From positions 62,001 to 126,000 of the forward strand of contig CAYGAY010000001.1 of NCBI GenBank assembly GCA_964347975.1: a stretch of DNA of 64,000 nucleotides. The letters run 5' to 3'. This document shows, piece after piece, positions 42,536-50,547 of the stretch. Position 1 is the stretch's first letter. Every line of letters starts with the position of its first letter. This DNA is from Bin87 sp964347975 (GTDB taxonomy: Bacteria > Chloroflexota > Dehalococcoidia > Lucifugimonadales > UBA3495). The notes beneath the pieces were generated by a model. That model made no database searches. It saw only the letters and a program-made list of their open reading frames with translations, and was not told the DNA's origin. Made by a program: the position numbers and the translations under genes.

Positions 42536-43111
42536 TCAGTTGCGATTTTGCCAGATGTAGTAGGGATCCAGCGATTCGTCGGTCATCGTTTCACCCAATG
42601 ACTCGCCGGTGGTCGAGAAAGCCCTGGTCTCCAATTCGATCAGCCTGCCTAGTTCCCTGGTCCAGTGTTCAACGTCAATGGCGTCCAGCTTGCCGGCAAG
42701 CATGTCCGAAAAACCGGACACCACCTGCTCGGAGGGAATAGCCAGCGTCGGACCGGAGATGACGAAAACCACCACTTCGGGCAGGTTTTCCTCGTCGTGA
42801 AAGTCAACTCCCAGGCGCTCCAGGATGTAGTGCATCGCCACGCCACGCACCAGGTCGTCAACCTGATTGGGCAGGTGCATCAGATGCAAAAAGGGCCTCT
42901 CGCTCCCTTCCCGCAGCACGCCGGCGAATTCGTTCTCCACCGTCCGGTAGTAGTCATCGGTAAACACATCATCCGTGGCGAACATCCTTACCGACGCGGT
43001 CGAGCCACGGGTGTCCACCACGATAAACTCCCGCAGGTGGGGAAAGATCGCCAGAGTGATTTCAGGATACCGCCCATTGGGTAGCGGTCCACCGCTGAGT
43101 TCCTGGAACAA
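42536..43111 (-). CDS. Hypothetical protein
   Basis: A 191-residue protein with no recognised domain, mixed alpha/beta composition, no signal peptide. Segments such as FIVVDTRGSTASVRMFATDD and VVVFVISGPTLAIPSEQ look like a compact cytosolic fold. TTG 43111 has AGGGAG seven bases upstream. Sixteen bases separate it from the LLM oxidoreductase gene, so an operon and a linked function are likely. Identity unknown. Confidence 0.6.
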   Translation of the reverse strand: MFQELSGGPLPNGRYPEITLAIFPHLREFIVVDTRGSTASVRMFATDDVFTDDYYRTVENEFAGVLREGSERPFLHLMHLPNQVDDLVRGVAMHYILERLGVDFHDEENLPEVVVFVISGPTLAIPSEQVVSGFSDMLAGKLDAIDVEHWTRELGRLIELETRAFSTTGESLGETMTDESLDPYYIWQNRN

Positions 43112-43185
43112 AGCTGTGCTCCCTGCGCGTAAGCGCGCACCGTTATCCGCAAGCCCGACCCGGCAATTTCGCGCCCGACGATGGC

Positions 43186-43947
43186 TCAGGCGTCAACCAG
43201 GCGACGCACGGCGCCGGCGACGCCCGAAAGATCGTCCACCGTCGCATCCGCCTGGCTGTCGGGATCGTCCGGATCTTCCGGTTCGTAAAACCCGCGAATC
43301 CAGATTGATTTCATCCCCACCCGGTTCGCTCCAACCACGTCGTTAGCCACGTGGTCGCCGACGTGGATCGTCTCTTGCGGTGTCGAACCCAGCGAATTCA
43401 TCGTCATCATAAAAATTTCGTCAGACGGTTTAGCCAGCAAAACCTCGTCGGAAAAAGTCAGCGTATCAAAGAAACCCAGCAGGTCATGCATCCGCAGAAA
43501 CTCTCGAAAAGTGTAACCCGGGGTCATGCCGGTGTTGGATATCAGGCCGATCTTAAGTCCCAGATCGTGAACCGACACCAGGGTGTCGCGGGTCGCCTCG
43601 TGGAAACGGGGCGGGTAATCGAAAAAGGATTCGGCGTAGATGCGCACGATTTCGGCGATGGTGGGTTCCGGCAAACGCGCTACCAGCCCGTCCTCAATCA
43701 GGTTGATGAAAATCTCCACCTGGGTGCGAAAACTCACATCCTTGTTGGTATTGCGCACCTCGCGACAGGCTCGGTAGCAGCCTCGGTACGCCTCCCGAAT
43801 GTGGTCCGGCTCGAAATCTGCCCCCTGCCCTGCCAGCAAATCGCGAGCGCCGTCCAGCCGCACTTGTGCGCGTTTCAACCCAAGTTCCCGGTTGTCCAGG
43901 ATGAGCGTTTGCCAGAGATCGAAGGTGACGGCGGTGATGTCAGCCAC
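43186..43947 (-). CDS. HAD-superfamily hydrolase
   Basis: The 253-residue protein has motif I FDLWQTLI (catalytic Asp present, second Asp replaced by Trp as in REG2-like HADs), motif II ISNTG, motif III Lys in LLAKPSDEIF, and motif IV VGDHVANDVVGA. A helical cap (about residues 20-110) makes it a type 1 HAD phosphatase or dehalogenase-like enzyme. GTG start at 43947. Upstream of the hypothetical/LLM pair on the same strand; downstream of the amidase. Confidence 0.88.
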   Translation of the reverse strand: MADITAVTFDLWQTLILDNRELGLKRAQVRLDGARDLLAGQGADFEPDHIREAYRGCYRACREVRNTNKDVSFRTQVEIFINLIEDGLVARLPEPTIAEIVRIYAESFFDYPPRFHEATRDTLVSVHDLGLKIGLISNTGMTPGYTFREFLRMHDLLGFFDTLTFSDEVLLAKPSDEIFMMTMNSLGSTPQETIHVGDHVANDVVGANRVGMKSIWIRGFYEPEDPDDPDSQADATVDDLSGVAGAVRRLVDA

Positions 43948-43983
43948 GAAAATATCCGATACCTTTGGAGTGCCCGCCGAAGC

Positions 43984-45396
43984 CTAGAGCGGCGGTCGCC
44001 TGGTGTGCCAATCGTTAGCTTGCTGGTAGGCGTAAGCCGCTCTCAACACCGTGTGCTCGTCAAAGTTGCGGCCGGCCAGATGCAAGCCGACGGGCAAGCC
44101 ATCGGAGGCAAACCCGCACGGCGCCGATATGGCCGGCGACCCGGTTATGTTGTACACCCGGGTGTACTTGGTCAGCGAGGGCACCGCCGGCAGAGACTGG
44201 CCCGCGATGTCGATGCGTCGTTCCAGCAGCGCCGGCGCCGTGACCGGTTCCACCGGACCGGCCAATAGATCAACGCTGTTCAGAAGCTCGGCCACCTGCC
44301 CGCAGAAGACCTGTCGCGCCTGTTGTGCCCGCAGGTACTCGGCAGCCGAAATGAACAGCCCTTCCTCCAGGCGCTCTCGCACTTGCGGATACAACTTGTC
44401 CCCATCGCTCAGCAGGAGATCCCGGTGGGCCGCAGTGGCTTCCGCGCTGAGAATTGTATTGCTGATGGGCTGTGCGTACTCATACAGCGGCAGCGAGACG
44501 TCCACGATCTCAGCGCCCAGTTCGCCGAGTACGCCGATGGCGCGCTGGGTCAGTTCAGCCACTTCCGCGTCGATCTCTGTCTCGAAGTATTCCCGGACTA
44601 CGCCGATGCGCAGGCCGCGCACGTCGCCGGTAAGGGCGGTGGTATAGTCGGGCGCCGGCGTCTCAACCGTCGCAAAATCCCTGGCATCGACCCCGGCGAT
44701 GGCGTTCATCGCCAACGCCGCGTCCTCCACCGTCCGCGTCATCGGCCCCGGATGGTCCAGGCACCACGACAGCGGCGTCAGACCGGCCCGGCTCACTCGT
44801 CCGTAGGTCGGTTTCAGGCCAACTATTCCGCACAGGGCCGCCGGGATTCTTACGCTGCCGCCGGTGTCGCTTCCCATGGTAATGGTGCACTGCCCGGCCG
44901 CCGCCGCCGATCCGCTGCCCCCGCTGGACCCGCCGGTTATCCGCTCGGGGTTCCAGGGATTGTGCATGTGTCCGTAGTCGGCGTTCTCCCCCGTCGGGCC
45001 GAAGGCCAGCGGGTGCATATTGAGCTTCCCCAGCAGTATGGCTCCGGCCTGGTTGAAACGGGTCGCCACCGTACAATCTTCGGTCGGAATGTAGGTGTCG
45101 TAGAGCCGCGTACCCGACGTGGTGCGCGCGCCGGCCGTGTTGAACAGGTCCTTCAGGCCCACCGGAATGCCGTGCAGCGGGCCACGATAGTTGCCCCGGC
45201 CAATCTCCGCCTCGGCGCGACGGGCCGCCGCCCGCGCCGGTTCCGCCAGAACGGTGATGAACGAGTTGAGCACGGGCTCGGTGGATTCAATCCGCGCCAG
45301 GCAGGCGTCAATCACTTCAACCGGGGAAACCTGCCGGTCGCGTATCAACCCCGACAGCTCCCAGGCCGACATATAGTGGAGTTCGGATCCCGCCAT
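43984..45396 (-). CDS. Amidase signature family enzyme
   Basis: Amidase of 470 residues with the Ser-cisSer-Lys triad: Lys in VGLKDLFNTAG, cis-Ser in ITGGSSGGSGSAAAAGQ, nucleophilic Ser in GSDTGGSVRIPA. GatA-like overall but with no GatB in the window. ATG 45396 has GAGGT six bases upstream. The small GatC/AtzG-like gene lies 34 bp upstream, similar to other amidases with a small helper subunit. Substrate unknown (aryl or alkyl amides likely). Confidence 0.92.
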   Translation of the reverse strand: MAGSELHYMSAWELSGLIRDRQVSPVEVIDACLARIESTEPVLNSFITVLAEPARAAARRAEAEIGRGNYRGPLHGIPVGLKDLFNTAGARTTSGTRLYDTYIPTEDCTVATRFNQAGAILLGKLNMHPLAFGPTGENADYGHMHNPWNPERITGGSSGGSGSAAAAGQCTITMGSDTGGSVRIPAALCGIVGLKPTYGRVSRAGLTPLSWCLDHPGPMTRTVEDAALAMNAIAGVDARDFATVETPAPDYTTALTGDVRGLRIGVVREYFETEIDAEVAELTQRAIGVLGELGAEIVDVSLPLYEYAQPISNTILSAEATAAHRDLLLSDGDKLYPQVRERLEEGLFISAAEYLRAQQARQVFCGQVAELLNSVDLLAGPVEPVTAPALLERRIDIAGQSLPAVPSLTKYTRVYNITGSPAISAPCGFASDGLPVGLHLAGRNFDEHTVLRAAYAYQQANDWHTRRPPL

Positions 45397-45430
45397 TATT
45401 ACCTCATTGCCTCTTGGAAACGGCTGGCCG

Positions 45431-45634
45431 CTACCGGCGAACCGGCACGAATGCCGATGGCGATTCCGCGCCGGAAACGTCGATCTCATAAACGCGGGCC
45501 AACCCTTCCCGCATCAACGCCACCCGCCGCTGCAAGTCGGCCATGCGCTCGGCATCGGAAGTATCCAGCCCGGCAGCCTGGGCAATACGCAGAAACGCCG
45601 CATCGGGCATTGGGGCGTCGGAGTCGTTGGACAT
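45431..45634 (-). CDS. GatC/AtzG-like small amidase partner
   Basis: A 67-residue helical protein (PDAAFLRIAQAAGLDTSD..., VALMREGLARVYEIDVSGAES) ending in a proline-rich PSAFVPVRR tail. Size, helical pattern and location directly upstream of an amidase gene resemble GatC/AtzG/DUF4089 proteins that wrap around amidases. Assignment is by pattern and context only. GAGG five bases before ATG 45634. Confidence 0.5.
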   Translation of the reverse strand: MSNDSDAPMPDAAFLRIAQAAGLDTSDAERMADLQRRVALMREGLARVYEIDVSGAESPSAFVPVRR

Positions 45635-45875
45635 AGTGGCCTCGCCGCGCGCCGTGGGATGGGGTTGAGAGATGACCGGCGCATCGCCGCCATTATGGCG
45701 TAAGGCGGCGGCGTTGGCAAACGGCGGCCCGGCGCTGGTTTCGTAGTGCGAAACCCAAGATCAATTTAAACCGTTCCGGCGATGACACGACGCGCCACAG
45801 AGAAACGGACCGCAATCTTCTGTGGGGCCCCTGCCTTATCCTGCCAATCCCGGTACAATACGAACCCGGTTGCTG

Positions 45876-46619
45876 ATGAGTTCGTACTGTACCCAATGCG
45901 GCATAACGCTGCACTCCTTGCCCGACGGCTGCCCGTCTTGTGCCGCCGCGGCTGCCCCCATACAGTGGGGCCTCTGGCCTGTTGCCTGGGGCGTAATGGC
46001 GTTAGTCCCCACGGCCCTGCTGGTCGCAACGTCTATTCTGGTAATGCCGCTGGCCGTCGCCACCGTCGTGTCCGCCGTCGTGCTGGGGGCGCTCCAAGTG
46101 GCGCTGGCGTGGCTGCTCACGATGCGGACCTGGCCGCCGTCATTGCCCGTGCTGGGCTTGAAACGTCCCGACGTTTCCCTCGTCAAGGCAGCCCTCCTGG
46201 CGTTGGCCGCGATCATATGCAGCCTGGGCTTCGCGCAACTGTACACAATGGCCGTTACCGCCTTGGGATGGGAAATCCTGTCTCCGCCCGAATTGCCATC
46301 GGACTTGCTGTTGCCCGGCTACGCCGCGATCCTGAGCGTCCTGGCCCTGGCGGTTTTAACACCCATCGCCGAGGAGATTTTCTTCCGCGGCTTCGTCCAG
46401 CGCGGTTTGGTCAACCGATGGGGACCGGTTTCGGGATTGATTGTATCGGCCGCCGTGTTTTCGGGACTGCATTTCTCGCCGGAGGTGCTCCTGCCGGTGT
46501 TCGTCACCGGTCTGCTGTTGGGGGCGCTCTATTGGCGCACCGGGTCCCTGTGGCCGTGTGTCGCAGTCCACGCCGCCCAGAATTTGGCGGCAGTGCTCAC
46601 GATAATGCTCGAACTGTAG
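45876..46619 (+). CDS. CPBP family intramembrane metalloprotease with zinc ribbon
   Basis: The 247-residue protein has an N-terminal zinc ribbon (Cys5, Cys8, Cys19, Cys22) followed by about seven membrane helices. CPBP/Abi motifs are TPIAEEIFFRGFVQR (catalytic Glu pair), FSGLHFSPE and VHAAQN. Such proteases act in the membrane on prenylated or other peptides; some serve bacteriocin immunity. ATG 45876 gives the zinc ribbon at the N-terminus. A TACAAT box lies about 18 bases upstream. Confidence 0.85.
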   Translation: MSSYCTQCGITLHSLPDGCPSCAAAAAPIQWGLWPVAWGVMALVPTALLVATSILVMPLAVATVVSAVVLGALQVALAWLLTMRTWPPSLPVLGLKRPDVSLVKAALLALAAIICSLGFAQLYTMAVTALGWEILSPPELPSDLLLPGYAAILSVLALAVLTPIAEEIFFRGFVQRGLVNRWGPVSGLIVSAAVFSGLHFSPEVLLPVFVTGLLLGALYWRTGSLWPCVAVHAAQNLAAVLTIMLEL

Positions 46620-46640
46620 AAAGTCCCCCAGCCAACTGAG

Positions 46641-46649
46641 TGGTAAGAT
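46641..46649 (+). promoter_or_regulatory. Extended -10 candidate for trpA
   Basis: TGGTAAGAT fits the extended -10 form (TGn before TAAGAT), about 38 bases before the trpA ATG. No -35 is visible. Confidence 0.35.
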
Positions 46650-46686
46650 AATTCGTCCGACAACGCAACCAACATCGGGGTTTTAC

Positions 46687-47499
46687 ATGGCGACCCAACC
46701 TGCTGCTGCCACCGACCGCATCGCCGCCAAGTTTGCGTCCATCAAGTCTGAAGGCCGGCCCGGCCTGGTCGTTTTCATGACCGTGGGCCATCCTTACCGG
46801 GAAGCCGCTCTGGAGATCGTGCCCCGCCTGGTGGCCGCCGGCGCCGACGCTATCGAGCTGGGCATCCCCTTCAGCGATCCCATAGGGGAGGGTCCGGTTA
46901 TCCAGCAATCCAGCTATGCGGCCTTGCAGAACGGGATAACCCTCCGCGATTGCCTGGATACGGCCACCGGCCTCCGCCCGCGCGTCGGCGACACTCCGTT
47001 GATTTTAATGGGCTACTACAACACCTTCCTGACGTATGGCTTGGAGCGTTTCGCTGCCGACTGCGCCGCCGCCACCGTTGACGGCCTCATCATCGTTGAC
47101 CTTCCCATCTCGGAGGCCCATGCCCTGGTCGCCCAACTCGCTCCCTATGGCGTCCACCTGATTCCGATGCTCGCCCCGACCAGCGCCGATGAGAGTATCG
47201 CTCTCTCGGTCAAAATCGGCGGAGGGTTCGTTTATTGCACCAGCGTGACGGGCATCACCGGGGCGCGCTCCGAGGTTTCCGAACGGGGCCTGGACCTCGT
47301 GGACCGCGTAAGGCAGCACACTGAACTGCCCATTGCCATCGGCTTCGGCATTTCCCGGAGGGAGCACGTTCTCGAGGTGGGCAAGCGCGCCGATGCCGCC
47401 GTAGTTGGGAGCGCTCTCGTCAGCGCGCTGGGCGGCGGCTCCGATGACGGCGCGGCGGAACGTGGCGCACAGGTGGTGGCCGAATTGGCCGGCCGGTGA
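46687..47499 (+). CDS. trpA: Tryptophan synthase alpha subunit
   Basis: Cleaves indole-3-glycerol phosphate to indole in the last step of tryptophan synthesis. The 270-residue protein has AIELGIPFSDPIGEGPVIQ; Glu49 (Salmonella numbering) is conserved but catalytic Asp60 is Glu in this protein. MGYYNTFLTYG, CTSVTGITGARSE and IGFGISRREH complete the phosphate-binding barrel. No trpB is in the window, so subunit pairing must come from elsewhere. Followed by a repeat element and the aroF attenuator. Confidence 0.93.
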   Translation: MATQPAAATDRIAAKFASIKSEGRPGLVVFMTVGHPYREAALEIVPRLVAAGADAIELGIPFSDPIGEGPVIQQSSYAALQNGITLRDCLDTATGLRPRVGDTPLILMGYYNTFLTYGLERFAADCAAATVDGLIIVDLPISEAHALVAQLAPYGVHLIPMLAPTSADESIALSVKIGGGFVYCTSVTGITGARSEVSERGLDLVDRVRQHTELPIAIGFGISRREHVLEVGKRADAAVVGSALVSALGGGSDDGAAERGAQVVAELAGR

Positions 47500-47550
47500 A
47501 TATCGAGCTGCGGACGCCGGCGCTGACTTGCCGAACCAAACGGAACTCTA

Positions 47551-47702
47551 CCTCATGCGTACCCACTTCTCTGAAACTGTCATTGCGAGCGAAGCGTGGC
47601 AACCTCGTTGCGGCAATGGTCATCTCTCCGGTGACTAGATTGTCCGATTTGTCAAAGATCGGGCTACGCTCCTCGCAATGACAAACTGGGTACGCGTGAG
47701 GG
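47551..47702. repeat. Long imperfect inverted repeat (dispersed element type)
   Basis: CTCATGCGTACCCA (from 47552) and TGGGTACGCGTGAG (47687-47700) form an outer inverted repeat, and TGTCATTGCGAGCGAAGCG (from 47578) pairs with CTACGCTCCTCGCAATGACA (to 47683). The TGTCATTGCGAGCGAAGCG core is a widely dispersed bacterial repeat. No coding capacity. It ends just before the aroF promoter. Confidence 0.6.
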
Positions 47703-47713
47703 AACTTTACCCG

Positions 47714-47742
47714 TTGACAACTCCCCTTTGTGGGTTTAGGAT
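47714..47742 (+). promoter_or_regulatory. Promoter of the aroF leader
   Basis: TTGACA (47714-47719) and TAGGAT (47737-47742) are 17 bp apart, a sigma-70 spacing. The start would be near 47749, only a few bases before the leader peptide ATG, implying a nearly leaderless transcript. Confidence 0.68.
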
Positions 47743-47751
47743 TCGCGTGAA

Positions 47752-47856
47752 ATGAGCGCCGCTTGCCGCCAAATCTCATACGGGCATTACCGCCCCTTCC
47801 GGTTTTACGCTTACCGCCGCCCGGTAGGCGAGCATCCGGCGTGGGAAACCCGTTAA
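47752..47856 (+). CDS. Tyr/Phe-rich leader peptide of the aroF attenuator
   Basis: A 34-codon ORF, too short to be called by length, between the promoter and a strong terminator hairpin. It encodes four Tyr, two Phe and one Trp, with Tyr/Phe codons clustered at 47779-47814 (YGHYRPFRFYAY). That density is far above chance and fits a ribosome-stalling leader that senses aromatic amino-acid supply. The ORF stop (47854-47856) lies just after the proposed antiterminator 5' segment. No SD is evident; translation is probably leaderless. Confidence 0.7.
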   Translation: MSAACRQISYGHYRPFRFYAYRRPVGEHPAWETR

Positions 47857-47896
47857 ACTTGGTGACAACCACTTTGGCAGGACTTCAGCCGGATGC
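47832..47896 (+). promoter_or_regulatory. Antiterminator pairing of the aroF attenuator
   Basis: GCATCCGGC (47832-47840), inside the end of the leader ORF, is perfectly complementary to GCCGGATGC (47888-47896), which includes the 3' end of the terminator's left arm and its loop. Pairing of these two segments would block the terminator. An additional CGCCG/CGGCG match near 47815 and 47837 could form the earlier pause hairpin. Confidence 0.65.
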
Positions 47897-47912
47897 AGGC
47901 TGAAGTCCTTTT
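47879..47912 (+). terminator. Attenuator terminator upstream of aroF
   Basis: AGGACTTCAGCC (47879-47890) and GGCTGAAGTCCT (47898-47909) form a perfect 12-bp stem with a 7-base loop followed by TTTT (47909-47912). It lies between the leader ORF and the aroF ATG at 47978, where an ordinary terminator would stop expression of the gene. Confidence 0.8.
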
Positions 47913-47977
47913 CGTTGGAAAACAGCCTGAACTCACCGGCGCCAGCGGCGAGACCTTCACAACGGAGGATGAAAAAG

Positions 47978-49027
47978 ATGGCAACCTCACCGGCAAAAGA
48001 TGTGAACGTAATGAGCAACAACGCCTTGGTCCGACCGTCGGAACTGGAAGAGCGCATTCCCCTCAGTTCCACCGCTGAAGCCACCGTCCTCGAAGGACGG
48101 CGACAACTTGAGGCCGTCCTGAGCGGCGAAGACGAGCGTTTCGCCGTAATCGTGGGCCCTTGCTCCATCCACGACCAGTCCGGGGCGGTGGATTACGCCA
48201 AGCGGCTCAAGCCTCTGGCCGACCGCCTCAGCGATCGGATCATGGTGGTGATGCGCGTGTACTTCGAGAAGCCGCGCACCACTGTCGGCTGGAAAGGCCT
48301 GATCTACGACCCTAATCTGAACGACACCTATCAGATCGAAGACGGCCTCCACCGCGCCCGCCAGCTCCTGATGGATATTTCCGAAGCCGGCCTCTACTCC
48401 GCCACGGAATTTCTGGACCCCATTGTCCCGCAGTACGTAGCCGATCTGGTCACCTGGGCCGCTATCGGCGCTCGGACCACCGAGAGCCAGATTCACCGGC
48501 AGATGGCGTCCGGTCTTTCCATGCCCGTAGGTTTCAAGAACGGCACCGACGGCGACCCTCAAACCGCCGTGGACGCCCTCGTTGCCGCGCGTACCCCGCA
48601 GGCATTCCTGGGCATCGACCACGACGGACAAGCCTCCATCGTCGAGACGCGAGGCAACGAGTATTGCCACCTGGTAATGCGCGGCGGGCGCAGCGGCACC
48701 AACTTCGACGCCCGTTCCATCTCCGTCGCCGCCGAAGCCCTGCGCAAGGCCGACGCTCCCACTCCCATCGTCGTCGATTGCAGCCACGGCAACTCCAACA
48801 AAGACCACACCCGCCAGCGCATCGCCTTCCGCGACGTCCTGGCCCAGCGCCTGGAGGGCAACCCGGACCTGATCGGTGTGATGCTGGAGAGCAATATCTA
48901 CGCCGGCGCGCAGAAGCTCGGGCCGAATCCCGACGAACTGGAGTACGGCGTCTCCATCACCGACTCCTGCATCGGTTGGGAGGAAACGGTGGAGCTGCTG
49001 GATTGGGCCTACGACCGGTTGGGCTAG
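47978..49027 (+). CDS. aroF: 3-deoxy-7-phosphoheptulonate (DAHP) synthase, class I
   Basis: First enzyme of the shikimate pathway, condensing PEP and erythrose 4-phosphate. The 349-residue AroFGH-type protein has VIVGPCSIHD, MRVYFEKPRTTVGWKGLIYDP, ARTTESQIHRQMASGLSMPVGFKNGTDG, MRGGRSGTNFD and VVDCSHGNSNKDH, covering substrate and metal-binding residues. ATG 47978 has GGAGG nine bases upstream. The symbol denotes the class; which isozyme type (Phe, Tyr or Trp sensitive) cannot be read. Control by attenuation is proposed from the leader, and a strong terminator follows. Confidence 0.95.
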   Translation: MATSPAKDVNVMSNNALVRPSELEERIPLSSTAEATVLEGRRQLEAVLSGEDERFAVIVGPCSIHDQSGAVDYAKRLKPLADRLSDRIMVVMRVYFEKPRTTVGWKGLIYDPNLNDTYQIEDGLHRARQLLMDISEAGLYSATEFLDPIVPQYVADLVTWAAIGARTTESQIHRQMASGLSMPVGFKNGTDGDPQTAVDALVAARTPQAFLGIDHDGQASIVETRGNEYCHLVMRGGRSGTNFDARSISVAAEALRKADAPTPIVVDCSHGNSNKDHTRQRIAFRDVLAQRLEGNPDLIGVMLESNIYAGAQKLGPNPDELEYGVSITDSCIGWEETVELLDWAYDRLG

Positions 49028-49080
49028 CGGCGGCCTCCCGGCTGACTGACCGCCGTAGCTTAACCAGGGTTCTCACCGCC

Positions 49081-49118
49081 GGTCGGGACGGGTTGCCAAC
49101 CCGTTCCGACCAATTTTT
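49081..49118 (+). terminator. Rho-independent terminator of aroF
   Basis: GGTCGGGACGGGTT (49081-49094) and AACCCGTTCCGACC (49098-49111) form a 14-pair stem with one G-U and a 3-base loop, followed by AATTTTT. It lies 54 bases after the aroF stop. Confidence 0.85.
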
Positions 49119-49123
49119 GCCGT

Positions 49124-49131
49124 GCTATAAT
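49124..49131 (+). promoter_or_regulatory. Extended -10 promoter of the GNAT gene
   Basis: The bases 5' of and including TATAAT (49126-49131) read TGCTATAAT (49123-49131), an extended -10 box directly after the aroF terminator. No -35 is visible. The following gene starts at 49211. Confidence 0.55.
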
Positions 49132-49210
49132 CAACGAAAACGTGCGATACAAACCAGCGCAACCGGGCGTCCCCACATCAACCGCCGTTGCAGTTTGAGG
49201 AGGCCGGAAT

Positions 49211-49798
49211 ATGTTCCCCCAAATTAGCCTCACTAACGAGGTTTCCCGAGACGACGTTTCGCGAGTGCGCGATTGGCTGCGCGATCCCGAAGTCAGTTCA
49301 CTATGGTACGGCACCGACGATGCCGACGGTCACGCCCTCCACATCGGCTACTCTCCCGAGGTCATCCAGAACGCCGGCGATACCGAGTGGCGCCAAGTGT
49401 TCAGCCAGGACGAGCGGCGAATTTACTCCATTTACTCCACCGACGAAGCCCATATCGGCGAGGGGCAATTGCTCGTCGAGTGGCCCCTGGAAGAAGCCCA
49501 GCTGTTCATCCTGATTGGTCGCAAAGACCTCTGGCACCATCATTACGGCACTGCGGCCCTGGTTTCCCTGCTGGATGAGGCTTTCGACAACCTGGAATTG
49601 CACCGGGTTTGGGTCGATGTTCCCGAGTACAACGAACACGCCTTGCAGATGTTCCGTCACCTGGGGTTTGTGTTGGAGGGCCATCTGCGCCGCACCCACC
49701 GCAAGGACGGCAACTGGTACGATTCCTTTGCCATGGGCCTCCTGGTCGATGAATACCATCGTCGCCGCAGTCGGGTGCTGGCACAATACGCCGGGTAA
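49211..49798 (+). CDS. GNAT family N-acetyltransferase
   Basis: The 195-residue protein has the RimJ/RimL-type GNAT fold: EEAQLFILIGRKDLWHHHYGTAALVSLLDEAF (acetyl-CoA loop, Gly-rich turn weak), LHRVWVDVPEYNEHALQMFRHLGFVLEGHLRRTHRKDG. Likely acetylates a protein N-terminus or small amine; substrate unknown. GAGGAGG upstream of ATG 49211. Confidence 0.9.
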   Translation: MFPQISLTNEVSRDDVSRVRDWLRDPEVSSLWYGTDDADGHALHIGYSPEVIQNAGDTEWRQVFSQDERRIYSIYSTDEAHIGEGQLLVEWPLEEAQLFILIGRKDLWHHHYGTAALVSLLDEAFDNLELHRVWVDVPEYNEHALQMFRHLGFVLEGHLRRTHRKDGNWYDSFAMGLLVDEYHRRRSRVLAQYAG

Positions 49799-49834
49799 CC
49801 GGCGCTAACCTGTTCAATCCAGAGGGGCATCATC

Positions 49835-50545
49835 ATGCCAGTCATCACCATCAACGGCGTCATCGGCAGCGGGACGCTGGAAATCGGCCATCTCGTGGCC
49901 CAGAACATGGGCCTCAACTATGTTGACCGCTACATCTTTTCCGAAGCGGCTCGGCTGGTCGGCTCTCCGGTCAGCCAACTGATCGAAAAAGAGCAACGTG
50001 TGGTGCCGTTCCGGGAGAAGGTCGCCCGCTTCATGCAAACCGTACTGGAACGCTCCGCAGTAGCCGGCGCCGGCGCCGAACCATACTTCGGGCGCGGCAT
50101 CGAAATGCTCCCTGCCGAGGCATATACCGAACTGGTCTCCGACGCGGCTTCAGCCTCCACCGTACACGACCGCGCTTTCATTGAGGCCACCACTTCGGTG
50201 ATCAAAGAACTGGCCGGCGGCGGCGACGTCGTGATCATCGGGCGCGGCAGCAACATGATACTCGCTGATACTCCAGGAGTCGTGCACGTGGGCCTCCTCG
50301 CCCCCATGGCCGTGCGCATCGACACCATGGCGAAGCGGGAGTTATTTACGCCCGACGAGGCCAGAGCCTACGCCGAGGAACTGGAAAACGCCCGCGTGAC
50401 CTTCTATCGCAAGTTCTTCCGGGTCAACCCCAACGACCCCACCAAGTTCCACCTGATGCTGAATATCGGGCGCATCTCCCAGAGCACCGCCGCCGAGATT
50501 ATCGCCCACGCGGCCGAAGACATCACCGCAGCAACCACCGCCTAG
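49835..50545 (+). CDS. Cytidylate kinase-like family protein
   Basis: A 236-residue P-loop kinase-like protein of the Cytidylate_kin2 group. The phosphate-binding loop is ITINGVIGSGTLEIGHLVAQNMG, shorter and divergent from true Cmk (GxxGSGK), so nucleotide kinase activity is uncertain. VVIIGRGSNMILADTPGVVHVGLLAPMAVRI is the family's second conserved block. Adjacent to the GNAT and rhomboid genes on the same strand. Confidence 0.85.
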   Translation: MPVITINGVIGSGTLEIGHLVAQNMGLNYVDRYIFSEAARLVGSPVSQLIEKEQRVVPFREKVARFMQTVLERSAVAGAGAEPYFGRGIEMLPAEAYTELVSDAASASTVHDRAFIEATTSVIKELAGGGDVVIIGRGSNMILADTPGVVHVGLLAPMAVRIDTMAKRELFTPDEARAYAEELENARVTFYRKFFRVNPNDPTKFHLMLNIGRISQSTAAEIIAHAAEDITAATTA

Positions 50546-50547
50546 CC

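Noticed and set aside
44323..45636. A 437-codon plus-strand ORF opposite the amidase
   Set aside because: Antisense to conserved amidase signature residues; no domain.
47500..47977. A riboswitch upstream of aroF
   Set aside because: The segment is explained by promoter, leader ORF and antiterminator/terminator; no aptamer consensus is visible.
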